64,000 bases of DNA from Bacteroidota bacterium (GTDB lineage: Bacteria > Bacteroidota > Bacteroidia > Bacteroidales > WCHB1-69). Below the pieces are notes generated by a model that was not told the origin of the DNA, did not search any database, and saw only the letters and a program-made list of their open reading frames with translations. The stretch is from contig JAKIZI010000004.1 of NCBI GenBank assembly GCA_022708105.1, positions 1-64,000 of the forward strand, in the 5' to 3' direction. Position numbers and translations under genes: made by a program. Within the stretch, counting starts at the first letter, position 1; every line of letters starts with the position of its first letter. Below, in pieces: positions 1-8,155 of the stretch.

Positions 1-723
1 GAGATCCGGAAAGTATCTGTAATCGCCGGTAATTATGATTTGTTCTGATGATTTTTCAGGCCATTCAGATATTGCCGAAGACATCGCGTCAAATACCTTT
101 TTAGAAGTGGCAAGAGCCCTATTTTTTAATTCTGCCACATCTTCGCTGATAGTCATTTGAACTCCTTGAAGCAAATCCGTTCCGCTAATTTTTACAGAGT
201 TATCTTCGCTGAAGCCCATCTCATTACCGCCACGCAACATATCTGCTAACATTGTGAGGGATTGGTCATCAACATTCATTGCGTATTTACTTCTAAAATA
301 AAAGGGGAATCCAATCCACGGGTACATACAATGGTTTTCCAATCGGCAACACAATTCCATTGGAATAGAGTCGGTGGAACTGTCCCCCGCCGTATAAGAG
401 AAACGGCAAATATCAAGATGAAATCTGCCGAAGTGCACCAAAAGAGCAGAACCGCCCTCCGGAGGTATCAAACCTCCGCCTATAGCTGCAACTATCGGCT
501 CTCTGACAAAAAAGCAATTCAGAATATTCCTCTTTTTTGCATAATTTTGAAGCATATCCTCTTCTTCCTTGGTTAAATCTCCGGAAAACGAAACCGCCAT
601 TAGAATATTCTCCGGATTGGAGAAAGTCAACTCGCTGTCGGACAGAATGGCTACATTAGGTTTTGTGTCGCTAATAGGTCCCGTAAATGTAAAAGCAATT
701 TTAAAATTTGAAATTTGTCTCAT
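1..723 (-). CDS. MreB-related (actin-fold) protein, partial, nucleotide-binding motifs degenerate
   Basis: The reading frame runs off the left edge, so 241 N-terminal residues are visible. Residues 38-85 follow the MreB pattern of a beta strand, then a helix, then EPIVAAIGGGL (MreB has EPMAAAIGAGL). Residues about 178-241 match the MreB stretch GRDLxxGxPxTI through the final LTGG loop. The phosphate-2 motif (DIGGGTTE in MreB) reads VHFGRFHLDI here, and the last loop reads TGDYRYF instead of TGGGAL. The protein also starts roughly where MreB residue 60 would be, so the phosphate-1 loop is absent. I infer an actin-fold pseudo-ATPase. The start at 723 is supported by a -7 box 21 bp upstream. Homology was judged by eye; the family call is probable and the function unknown. 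Confidence 0.6.
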   Translation of the reverse strand, partial: MRQISNFKIAFTFTGPISDTKPNVAILSDSELTFSNPENILMAVSFSGDLTKEEEDMLQNYAKKRNILNCFFVREPIVAAIGGGLIPPEGGSALLVHFGRFHLDICRFSYTAGDSSTDSIPMELCCRLENHCMYPWIGFPFYFRSKYAMNVDDQSLTMLADMLRGGNEMGFSEDNSVKISGTDLLQGVQMTISEDVAELKNRALATSKKVFDAMSSAISEWPEKSSEQIIITGDYRYFPDL

Positions 724-744
724 GGGTATGTGTTTTGATTGCGA

Positions 745-752
745 CAAAATTA
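745..752 (-). promoter_or_regulatory. -7 box for the MreB-like gene
   Basis: TAATTTTG on the minus strand matches the Bacteroidota TAnnTTTG element and lies 21 bp before the ATG at 723. It decides the start: the frame is open back to about 866 but has no ATG there. Confidence 0.6.
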
Positions 753-755
753 TAG

Positions 756-1070
756 CACGATTATGAAAAAATAAAGCATAGTGTTTTAAAGATTGATATT
801 TTGAAAAATCAAATAAAAGTGCTTGATAATCAAGTACGCGATTTTTTTTGAAAAAGGAAGCCCCCTAATCAAAAAGAGTTAGTTCTGCAACTAAGCAACG
901 TGCGTGGGCAGGGCAAAAAGGGGAGGCGGGTGGCTTTCTTTTTTCCTTGATTTTTTGGTACTTTTTATGCGTATTGCTTGATCGCAAAGAAATAACTCCG
1001 AACAAAGCTTTGTAAAGAAACCATTGATTTATTGAGGATATACAAAGTCTTTGGAGAATAAGAAATTGGC
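756..1070. other. Intergenic region with a GC-rich patch, no gene seen
   Basis: About 315 bp without a convincing gene. Positions 855-945 are unusually G/C-rich for this genome. They are followed by a T-rich run (about 942-970) that looks like intergenic repeat or decayed sequence. No tRNA, riboswitch or long open frame was recognised. Confidence 0.5.
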
Positions 1071-1073
1071 AAT

Positions 1074-1108
1074 AAAAAAAGCTGCCTAATATTTAGGCAG
1101 CTTTTTTT
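1074..1108 (-). terminator. Rho-independent terminator after rpsT, bidirectional in shape
   Basis: A perfect 9-bp stem (1081-1089 with 1093-1101, GCTGCCTAA and its complement) with a 3-nt loop is flanked by seven A and seven T. It lies 19 bp beyond the rpsT stop on the minus strand. Confidence 0.9.
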
Positions 1109-1127
1109 ATTGAGAATAGGAAAAAAA

Positions 1128-1379
1128 TTATAAAGAATTGATTTTTTTCATTAATCCTGATTTCAAATTGGCAGCTTTATTCTTGTGAATAATTCCTTTT
1201 TTGGCTAATTTATCAATAAGAGAAACCACACCGGATAATTTTCCTGAAGCTTCTTCTTTATTAGACATTAATCTAATCTCTTTTAAAGAATTACGCATTG
1301 TTTTTGCATAATATCTGTTTTCCAATCTCTTTCTGTTGTTCGCTCTGATTCGTTTTAAAGCCGATTTGTGATTTGCCAT
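1128..1379 (-). CDS. rpsT: 30S ribosomal protein S20
   Basis: This 83-residue, strongly basic protein starts MANHKSALKRIRANNRKR, the typical S20 N-terminus. It continues as the long helical hairpin of the family and contains the GIIHKNKAA segment. S20 binds 16S rRNA early in 30S assembly. Length is normal for the family. The gene stands alone, with a -7 box about 47 bp upstream and a strong terminator just downstream. Confidence 0.97.
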   Translation of the reverse strand: MANHKSALKRIRANNRKRLENRYYAKTMRNSLKEIRLMSNKEEASGKLSGVVSLIDKLAKKGIIHKNKAANLKSGLMKKINSL

Positions 1380-1426
1380 CTTTTTTCTATTTGATAATTT
1401 ATTTTTTTTATTTCTTAATTGGGGTG

Positions 1427-1434
1427 CAAAAATA
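1427..1434 (-). promoter_or_regulatory. -7 box for rpsT
   Basis: TATTTTTG on the minus strand, 47 bp before the rpsT ATG. Confidence 0.55.
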
Positions 1435-1483
1435 GTAATTTTATTTGATATAGCAAATAGGTTTACTTCTTTTTTTTATTTTT

Positions 1484-3067
1484 TTATTGAATTTCAATAT
1501 GATATTGAAAATTTCCTGTCAGTTTTAATCTTAATTTATAGGAATCATAGATTTTAGTATATCCGGGAGTATTGGTATTAAAGGTAGCGGTAATTCTCAT
1601 CTTCCCATTTTCTTTAAGTATTTTACTCTCTGCATTATTCAAAGTAATGGGGAGAATGCTGCGGGTCGGAGTTGTAACTCCTTCTTCAATCAAAGTCCCG
1701 GGTAAAATAGTGTTATTACCTGAAAAGAGTGGAAGTTTTGACTCTCCTTGAGAATCGATAATCTCCACCTGAATCTGAGCTGCAAAAGGATATCCGTTGT
1801 CGGCGATAAGTTGTAACCGAAGTTGATCAACAGGATCCAATTCACTGCCGAATTTGTAAGCAACATCGTCACGAAGGGTTAGATTGGAAGCAGAAAAGGA
1901 AAATGGAATTTCAATATGTACTTTTGTCTTAAAATCATATCCCCGATAGATGAAATCATTCCCTGCCGAAATATTTCCCATCGGATTAAGATGGAGCATC
2001 GCTTGATATTCTGTTTGGTCAGGGAAGAAAGTCAGCCATTGCAGAATATTGGATTCGGTGACGTCAATCGTAGTTGTAGTAGGGGAGACAGGAACTCCGG
2101 GATTATTGTTTTCTGAAGCACGGGTGATATTGATGGGGCGATTCAAAAGAGAACTTTGGAATGGGAGTTCTTCAAGTGTGTTGCTTTTTATGGCTTTAAG
2201 ACTTAATAATCTGAATTGTAAATCTGCTCCAATCCCATTTTGAATCGTAAATGACGCTTTGGCACTTTCCATTTCGAGGGTACCGTCTTGAATCATATCA
2301 AAGAAATGGATTGGTGTCGTTTCAGGTCCATAATTGATATGTTGTTGTCCAAAGAACCCTCCTGCATATCCAAGATCAATATCTTCAAAATTAATTTTAA
2401 TAAGCAATTCGGAACCGATAGTTCTTGCGGAGTCAGGGGCATTGGGAGAAACTCTTACTGCAAGAATATTGCGGTAACTATTTACGGTATTTCCGTTTGG
2501 TCCCCGCAAGTCAAGTTGGTAACCGGATATATCAATATGAGCCGTATAGCTGTTTTCGCTACCATTACCCTTAGGAATCGTTATTTTTTTTGATAAAGAA
2601 ACCCCGTTAATTTTGGCGGCAGGAATCTGATAATGCAATTCGATGGGTTGGTTAAATGGATTTATAACCTCAAAGGCAATAGAACCTCCATGTAATTCAA
2701 TTTTCGTTAGTTCAAGCGGAGAAAGTTGCATTTTTTGAACTTCATCTTTATGAAAAAATAGGGTGTTAGGAGCCAACGATGCTGATGAGGAGACCGGTAA
2801 ATACAACTGAAATATTGAATCAGGTAAAGAGGTGAATGAGTTGGTGGAGAGAGAAAAAAGGTCTTTGTCAATAACTAAGGACAATAAGTTGTTCTCATCA
2901 ACGGAAACCATACTGTCCGGAAGAATGTGCGCAACGGATAACTCTGTATTAAATAATGGTGCATTGAGGTCGGTATCCCATTCAATCGGCGACTTTTTGC
3001 ATCCTATCAGTAAAATTATGATGAGGAAAAGACTAATTTGGTGTTTCACGCTCCGTGCTTTTATCAT
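1484..3067 (-). CDS. Large lipoprotein, paralogue of the one at 18873
   Basis: I chose the Met at 3067, which gives MIKARSVKHQ, then a hydrophobic stretch and the lipobox LIGC followed by KKSP. Upstream in-frame Mets would bury the signal peptide. The result is a 527-residue predicted lipoprotein with no cytoplasmic features. After the Cys comes a short motif W-D-x-D-L-N-A-P-L-F, then a long beta-rich region. The first 35 bases overlap the end of the rhomboid gene, so the two are probably co-transcribed. It aligns by eye with the lipoprotein at 18873 in several blocks (W..PL.N near the N-terminus; FE...; FF....G....A......NG.GA). I do not recognise a function; a surface or outer-membrane-associated role is an inference. 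Confidence 0.8.
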   Translation of the reverse strand: MIKARSVKHQISLFLIIILLIGCKKSPIEWDTDLNAPLFNTELSVAHILPDSMVSVDENNLLSLVIDKDLFSLSTNSFTSLPDSIFQLYLPVSSSASLAPNTLFFHKDEVQKMQLSPLELTKIELHGGSIAFEVINPFNQPIELHYQIPAAKINGVSLSKKITIPKGNGSENSYTAHIDISGYQLDLRGPNGNTVNSYRNILAVRVSPNAPDSARTIGSELLIKINFEDIDLGYAGGFFGQQHINYGPETTPIHFFDMIQDGTLEMESAKASFTIQNGIGADLQFRLLSLKAIKSNTLEELPFQSSLLNRPINITRASENNNPGVPVSPTTTTIDVTESNILQWLTFFPDQTEYQAMLHLNPMGNISAGNDFIYRGYDFKTKVHIEIPFSFSASNLTLRDDVAYKFGSELDPVDQLRLQLIADNGYPFAAQIQVEIIDSQGESKLPLFSGNNTILPGTLIEEGVTTPTRSILPITLNNAESKILKENGKMRITATFNTNTPGYTKIYDSYKLRLKLTGNFQYHIEIQ

Positions 3068-3740
3068 GCTGCAAATGTATGAAATTTTCTTCATTTTCAT
3101 TGGAGTAAAAATCTTCATTCTCGTCTTCATCTTCTTCTGGAAAGTATACCTTTTTTTGAGGGCCTTCTTTTCTATAAAAAAAAGCAAGAATAATGCCGGT
3201 TAGAGCACCCGATAAATGTCCTTCCCAAGAGATGTGTCTGTCGGGAAATAATATGGGAAAAAATCCCCAAATAAGACTGCCATAAAGAAAAATAATAATA
3301 AGCGTATAGGCCATGAGTGTGGGTTCCATCTTTATGATAGAAATAGTTACCAGAAAAAATGCGAGTGCATACACCAGCCCACTTGCCCCGATATGAATAC
3401 CCGAAGAACCTATTGCCCAAGTAAATATTCCTGTAATCAAACTACTCATGAACAAAATTAGCATCGCTTTTTTTGAAAAAAAATAGAATAATCCGAAACA
3501 GAATAAGAATAATGGAATACTGTTTGAAAAAATATGTTGTAAATCGGCATGAAGAAATGGCATGGTGAAAATCCCTCCAAGTCCTGAAAAAGAACGGGGA
3601 CGCAATCCCCAACTATTCCATTGCAGTGAAAAAGTAGTGTTAATCAGATACACAATCCAAATAAGTCCTACCGGAATTAAGGATTTGCTTATTGCTAGAT
3701 AGAATTTGTGTTTTTCAGCCTGAAATTCGGAACTTATCAT
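3033..3740 (-). CDS. Rhomboid family intramembrane serine protease
   Basis: This 235-residue polytopic membrane protein carries the rhomboid signature. It has HADLQHIFSN at 64-73 (H69, N73), the catalytic serine in GASG at 118-121 (S120), and the catalytic His in EGHLSG (H175). About six transmembrane segments can be seen. Rhomboids cleave membrane proteins within the bilayer; the substrate is unknown. The C-terminal tail (residues about 195-235) is strikingly acidic, rich in E and D, and presumably cytoplasmic. The downstream lipoprotein gene starts inside the 3' end of this one, which suggests co-expression. A -7 box lies 21 bp upstream of the ATG. Confidence 0.93.
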   Translation of the reverse strand: MISSEFQAEKHKFYLAISKSLIPVGLIWIVYLINTTFSLQWNSWGLRPRSFSGLGGIFTMPFLHADLQHIFSNSIPLFLFCFGLFYFFSKKAMLILFMSSLITGIFTWAIGSSGIHIGASGLVYALAFFLVTISIIKMEPTLMAYTLIIIFLYGSLIWGFFPILFPDRHISWEGHLSGALTGIILAFFYRKEGPQKKVYFPEEDEDENEDFYSNENEENFIHLQHDKSTERETPN

Positions 3741-3761
3741 GGCGGATTATTTTTAAAGCAA

Positions 3762-3769
3762 CAAAGATA
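3762..3769 (-). promoter_or_regulatory. -7 box for the rhomboid gene
   Basis: TATCTTTG on the minus strand, 21 bp before the ATG at 3740. Confidence 0.6.
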
Positions 3770-3806
3770 ACCTTTTTTCAGAGTTATGCCAAATTAGACC
3801 AATAGT

Positions 3807-3843
3807 AAAAAAAAGAGACGTTGGAATATTTCCCAACATCTCT
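3807..3843 (-). terminator. Terminator after the 180-residue membrane protein gene
   Basis: An 11-bp stem with one mismatch (3814-3824 with 3833-3843) is followed on the minus strand by eight or so T. It ends transcription from the gene at 3893-4435 before the rhomboid promoter. Confidence 0.8.
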
Positions 3844-3892
3844 TTGTATAATTATTCTTATAAAACAGAATAACTAATGCTTGTTTTGATAA

Positions 3893-4435
3893 CTAATTTC
3901 CGGAGGAAAGAACGTGGCTTATCATTTTTTTTGCATCTTCACCTTCTAAAACATAAACCGGTGAAGTAGCCACATAATTATAGGGAATGAATTCTGTGAT
4001 TTGAAGAAGCGCGATATCCCCTTCTTTTGTTCCCATTATCCGCATGATATGACCTGAATCTTTGACGCATGGAAGTTTAAGGATAGCACTATAGTCTTTA
4101 TTTTGCAATAAAAAATGTAATTTTTGAATATGTTGGCCATCGTAGTACAAGTCGAATTTTTTTATTTTCTTGCCTGTGGGAGCGTAGATGTATTCCCCAC
4201 CAGATTTGGAACTTGATTTGATGATTTTAATTAAGCCTATGATAATTGCAGTTAATCCGAGAATTCCTAGAAATATACTGATTCCGAAATGCATAGATAT
4301 GATTAAAGGAATTACTAAAAGTAAAATACCGATTACACCCATGAGGATTCCAAGTAAATCAACGCCTCCTTTTTTAACAATTTTATAATCAGACATTTCT
4401 GATAATTGATTATCAATTGAAATATAATTTTCCAT
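3893..4435 (-). CDS. Unknown membrane protein with two transmembrane segments
   Basis: This 180-residue protein has a short hydrophilic N-terminus, two adjacent hydrophobic helices (residues about 25-70) and a C-terminal soluble part of about 100 residues. The soluble part contains YAPTGKKIKKFDLYYDG and a stretch around KLPCVKDSGHIMRIMGTKEGD. I do not recognise the family. It stands as its own unit with a clear terminator downstream. No TAnnTTTG box was seen upstream. The composition is consistent with a real gene and nothing larger competes on the other strand. Confidence 0.7.
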   Translation of the reverse strand: MENYISIDNQLSEMSDYKIVKKGGVDLLGILMGVIGILLLVIPLIISMHFGISIFLGILGLTAIIIGLIKIIKSSSKSGGEYIYAPTGKKIKKFDLYYDGQHIQKLHFLLQNKDYSAILKLPCVKDSGHIMRIMGTKEGDIALLQITEFIPYNYVATSPVYVLEGEDAKKMISHVLSSGN

Positions 4436-4532
4436 TTTTTCTTATTTTATATTTTATGTAAATAAACTAATTAAGATTCGACTTTTTTATTCAAAATCGA
4501 ATTAAAAATAAACAACTAAGAAAAAACGGTTT

Positions 4533-4916
4533 CTATATTTGCAATTTCCTGAGTCCGACGAAATAAAATCCTGCCAAAAATTGTCCGGCAGTTAGAATGG
4601 CTTGTATTTCGTCAAAAAGGATTATTTTAATTTTGATGGTATGTTCAGAAATGATGTATTTTAAATGATAGCAAGAGGGAATAATTCGTTGTATATTCCT
4701 GATATTTAAAAGTATTTGAGGAGGTTCGGTATTTATTGTGAATAAAGTTTGGGAATGCAATTCAGGAATAGAATCGTCATGCGGCAAAGAATCTGCTAAC
4801 AGATGTGTCTGTGTATTTTGATATGTCCAATAAGAGTTCCCTCCGGAAAATTGTCCGCATATAAAAAATAAAACCAAACAACTTAATTTGAAGTTTTTGT
4901 TTAAGATTCTATTCAT
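4533..4916 (-). CDS. Small secreted or membrane-anchored unknown protein
   Basis: Starting at the Met at 4916 gives 127 residues: MNRILNKNFKLSCLVLFFICG, a signal-peptide-like start, then a polar region, and a hydrophobic segment near the C-terminus (around ILTAGQFLAGFYFVG). A -7 box ends 24 bp before this ATG. The upstream Met at 4943 lies on the box itself, so 4916 is the better start. No family recognised. The promoter and signal peptide support a real gene, but it could be fast-evolving or decayed. Confidence 0.5.
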   Translation of the reverse strand: MNRILNKNFKLSCLVLFFICGQFSGGNSYWTYQNTQTHLLADSLPHDDSIPELHSQTLFTINTEPPQILLNIRNIQRIIPSCYHLKYIISEHTIKIKIILFDEIQAILTAGQFLAGFYFVGLRKLQI

Positions 4917-4940
4917 TGAGTTCACTTTATTTTGATGATG

Positions 4941-4948
4941 CAAAAATA
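4941..4948 (-). promoter_or_regulatory. -7 box for the small secreted protein gene
   Basis: TATTTTTG on the minus strand. It excludes the ATG at 4943 and points to 4916. Confidence 0.5.
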
Positions 4949-5007
4949 TAAAATATTATTCACAAGAAGAAATGATAAATTGAACTTGAGGTACGAGTTA
5001 TTTTTCT

Positions 5008-5015
5008 TATTTTTG
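5008..5015 (+). promoter_or_regulatory. -7 box for the UvrD/PcrA helicase gene
   Basis: TATTTTTG, 17 bp before the ATG at 5033. CTTG at 4985-4988, 19 bp upstream of the box, is a possible -33 element. Confidence 0.6.
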
Positions 5016-5032
5016 CAAAGACAAACCAAGGT

Positions 5033-7351
5033 ATGAATACAGAACAAACTATATTATCACAACTTAATGTATCTCAACAAGAAGCGGTCAAGAAAATTGA
5101 AGGTCCGTTGATGGTGATTGCCGGTGCCGGCTCCGGGAAAACGCGTGTGTTGACCTATAGAATTGCCTATATGATCGCGAAAGGGATTATCCCTTATCAA
5201 ATTTTGGCCTTAACGTTTACCAATAAGGCCGCGGCAGAAATGAAAGATAGGATTTTTAAATTAGTAGGGGATGCACAAGCGAAAGCTGTTGTCATGGGAA
5301 CCTTTCATTCGGTTTTTTATAAAATATTGAGAGTCGAGGCCGAAAAACTTGGTTTTTCTAAGAATTTAACGGTCTATGATACGGATGACTCTAAGAGTAT
5401 GCTCAGGACTATTATTAAAGAGATGAGTCTGGATCCAAAAATATATCTTCCCAATTATGTTCTGAATAGAATTTCTTCTGCGAAGTCAAGTCTGTTGTCT
5501 GCGGAAGAGTATGCCCGAAATTCTGAAATTTTAGATGCAGATGCTCGTAGCGGGCGCCCTATGATTTCCGAGATTTTTATGCGCTATACGGCTCGTTTGC
5601 GAAATGCCGATGCCATGGATTTCGACGATTTGCTTTATTACATGAATGTCTTGTTGCGTGATTTTCCGGAAGTCCTTTATAAATACCAAAACAGATATCG
5701 CTATATACTTGTAGATGAGTATCAAGACACTAATTTTGCTCAATATCTGATTGTGAAGAAATTGGCTGCGGCCCACCATAATCTTTGCGTTGTGGGAGAT
5801 GATGCCCAAAGTATTTATGCTTTCAGAGGTGCCAATATTCAAAATATTTTGAATTTTCGAAGAGATTATCCCGAAGCTGCAACTGTGAAATTGGAACAAA
5901 ACTATAGATCTACAAGTAATATTGTCAATGCGGCAAATGCCATTATTAAAAATAATACGGAACAAATTCAAAAAGAGGTCTGGACAGATAAAGATGAAGG
6001 AGCTAAAATTCGAGTTCACCTTCTGAGTAATGAGACCGAAGAGGCTAACACTGTTGCCAATTCTATTTTTGAATCAAAACTCAATTTTCAATTAAACAAT
6101 TCTCAATTTGCAATTCTATATCGAACCAATGCTCAATCCCGTGCTTTGGAAGAAGCTTTGATTAAAAGGCATATCCCTTACAAAATCTATGCAGGAATGT
6201 CTTTTTATAAAAGAAAAGAAATCAAAGATGTTTTGGCATATTTTCGTTTAGTGATTAATAATTATGATGAAGAGTCTTTGCGTAAAGTAATCAATTATCC
6301 TCTTAGAGGAATTGGTTCCACGACGATGGATAAAGTGATTGCTTGTGCAAAAGAGCAGAATGCCCGGATTTGGAATGTTGTTGCCCATCCTGATGATTTT
6401 TTCCTTGAGGTAAATGCACCCACACGATCCAAATTGCAGGATTTCGCTTCAAGAATTAGAGCATATACTGCACAATTACAAACGACCAATGCTTATGATC
6501 TTGCTATGCATATAGTTACAACAACGGGGGTTTTGCAAGATCTGAAAGATAATATTGCCGAGAAAGAACGATTGGAAAATGTTGAAGAACTGCTCGACTC
6601 TGTGAAAGAGTTTACAGAGAAAACCCCTGAAAGTAGTTTTAATGAAGAAACTGGAGAGTTGATTGATCAATATTTTCCAACATTGGATCGTTATATGGAA
6701 AGTATTGCATTGCTCACAGATGAAGAAGAAAAGGAGTCCGATGATTTGGATAAGGTGAAGTTGATGACGATTCATGCGGCAAAAGGATTGGAATTTGACC
6801 ACGTTTATTTAACCGGAATGGAAGAAAATCTATTCCCGTCTTCCTTGTCAATTGCATCGAAACAGGAATTGGAAGAGGAACGGCGGCTTTTTTATGTGGC
6901 CGTTACTCGTGCCAAAGAATCGTTGACACTTACTCATTGCCAAACCCGTTATAAGTTTGGCTCGTTACAGTTTTGTGAAAAGAGCAGATTTATTGATGAA
7001 ATTCCTACCAGATTTTTAAAACTTACCGAAAAAGCTTCATCAGGATTCGGAATGTTTGCCCCGACAATGAATAAGAAAGTAAATTTAAAAGATAATTATA
7101 CTCCCTTTCCTAAAAAAAATACTTCTACTCCGACTTCTTCTTCAGAAATCAATTTGGCTTCTATAGGCAATATTGCAATGCCGGAGGATATCAAGATGGG
7201 TGTTCGTGTGTATCATCAAAAATTCGGTTATGGCAATGTGACCGGAGTAGAAGGTAGCGGGGCTGATAAAAAAGCGATGATTGCTTTCGAGTCCGTTGGC
7301 CTTAAAACACTATTACTTAAATATGCTAAATTAGTTTTACCGGAAAAATAA
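5033..7351 (+). CDS. pcrA: UvrD/PcrA family 3'-5' DNA helicase
   Basis: This 772-residue superfamily 1A helicase has the Walker A motif AGAGSGKT at 30-37, motif Ia TFTNKAAAEMK, motif II DEYQDTN, motif III GDDAQSIYAFRGA, motif IV QNYRSTSNI, motif V MTIHAAKGLEF and motif VI FYVAVTRAK. The last ~50 residues (VRVYHQKFGYGNV onward) are the small beta-barrel, Tudor-like tail that lets PcrA/UvrD contact RNA polymerase. Expected roles are nucleotide excision and mismatch repair and clearing of transcription-replication conflicts. PcrA and UvrD cannot be separated with confidence by eye. Two small genes follow within 200 bp. Confidence 0.95.
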   Translation: MNTEQTILSQLNVSQQEAVKKIEGPLMVIAGAGSGKTRVLTYRIAYMIAKGIIPYQILALTFTNKAAAEMKDRIFKLVGDAQAKAVVMGTFHSVFYKILRVEAEKLGFSKNLTVYDTDDSKSMLRTIIKEMSLDPKIYLPNYVLNRISSAKSSLLSAEEYARNSEILDADARSGRPMISEIFMRYTARLRNADAMDFDDLLYYMNVLLRDFPEVLYKYQNRYRYILVDEYQDTNFAQYLIVKKLAAAHHNLCVVGDDAQSIYAFRGANIQNILNFRRDYPEAATVKLEQNYRSTSNIVNAANAIIKNNTEQIQKEVWTDKDEGAKIRVHLLSNETEEANTVANSIFESKLNFQLNNSQFAILYRTNAQSRALEEALIKRHIPYKIYAGMSFYKRKEIKDVLAYFRLVINNYDEESLRKVINYPLRGIGSTTMDKVIACAKEQNARIWNVVAHPDDFFLEVNAPTRSKLQDFASRIRAYTAQLQTTNAYDLAMHIVTTTGVLQDLKDNIAEKERLENVEELLDSVKEFTEKTPESSFNEETGELIDQYFPTLDRYMESIALLTDEEEKESDDLDKVKLMTIHAAKGLEFDHVYLTGMEENLFPSSLSIASKQELEEERRLFYVAVTRAKESLTLTHCQTRYKFGSLQFCEKSRFIDEIPTRFLKLTEKASSGFGMFAPTMNKKVNLKDNYTPFPKKNTSTPTSSSEINLASIGNIAMPEDIKMGVRVYHQKFGYGNVTGVEGSGADKKAMIAFESVGLKTLLLKYAKLVLPEK

Positions 7352-7358
7352 CTAAAAT

Positions 7359-7532
7359 ATGAGTGAAATGAGAAAAATAGTGTCTATAAGAACTCTTCTC
7401 TTTTTGGTGGCAGTCATTTTGTTTACTTCCTGTAGCCGAAATATTTATGGACAGCGTCAACGCAGAATTGATAGAAATTGTGGCTGCGAATTAGTTCAAC
7501 CTTCTGAGAATGACCATTTATGCGTTCAGTAA
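7359..7532 (+). CDS. Tiny lipoprotein (57 residues)
   Basis: A short frame begins ATG at 7359, 7 bp after the helicase stop. The product starts MSEMRKIVSIRTLL, followed by a hydrophobic helix ending in LFTSC, a good lipobox. The mature part is only about 33 residues, with four further cysteines (including CGC) and several arginines. Its last 13 bases overlap the start of the SprT-like gene, a tight arrangement typical of an operon. It resembles the very small cysteine-bearing lipoproteins common in Bacteroidota. Function unknown. Confidence 0.7.
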   Translation: MSEMRKIVSIRTLLFLVAVILFTSCSRNIYGQRQRRIDRNCGCELVQPSENDHLCVQ

Positions 7533-8155
7533 CTAAAGAAGAATTTTTGGTTGTCTTGCAACGTTATTTTCCCGTAGAAGCCATCCCTTTTGTGATGAGG
7601 TTTATAGGAAATTATCAGTTTAAGTTTGTGATTTCCTCACCCCGAATATCAAAAAAAGGAGATTTTCGATTTCGTATTGACGGAAAAAGGATCCCTTCAA
7701 TTAGTGTGAATCGTGATTTGGGGAAATATGAATTTTTATTGGTTTTTATTCATGAATTGGCTCATTTTTTTGTCTATGTAAATTCTCCGTATTTTGTTAA
7801 ATCTCATGGCGAAGAGTGGAAAAATCAATATAAGAATTTATCCCTTCAACTGATGGAAGAGATTTCGTTACCTCAAGATATTGAACGAGCGTGGCGGCAA
7901 CATCTATCTCGCATTAAAAGCTCAAGTGCTCTGGATGAAGAACTTGTGACTATATTCAAAAAGTATAAAAAAGAAAATTTGAATGAATGTATGCTCAAAG
8001 AACTTCACAATGGGGATTGTTTTTTCTTTAGGAAGGAACTTTTCCGGTTGGATTCTTTTGCTCGTACAAGAGCAACTTGTACGTTATTAAGAACAAATCG
8101 CCGATATATAATCGGAGGAACGGCAGAAGTGATTCGAGCAAGTTCTTGTTGTTGA
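7520..8155 (+). CDS. SprT-like zinc metalloprotein
   Basis: This 211-residue protein carries a zinc-protease motif HELAH at 78-82 (H78, E79, H82) and a downstream HGEEW (H96) that supplies the third ligand, as in SprT/Spartan domains. The C-terminal third has GDCFFF and a short beta region resembling the end of the SprT family. SprT-like domains are linked to DNA-protein crosslink repair in eukaryotes; the bacterial role is poorly known. Placement directly after a repair helicase fits but does not prove a DNA-related role. It converges on the dehydrogenase gene with no spacer. Confidence 0.88.
   Translation: MRSVTKEEFLVVLQRYFPVEAIPFVMRFIGNYQFKFVISSPRISKKGDFRFRIDGKRIPSISVNRDLGKYEFLLVFIHELAHFFVYVNSPYFVKSHGEEWKNQYKNLSLQLMEEISLPQDIERAWRQHLSRIKSSSALDEELVTIFKKYKKENLNECMLKELHNGDCFFFRKELFRLDSFARTRATCTLLRTNRRYIIGGTAEVIRASSCC

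Noticed and set aside
753-866. Upstream extension of the MreB-like frame
   Set aside because: The frame is open but has no ATG, and the promoter box at 745-752 would lie inside it. It is most likely non-coding.
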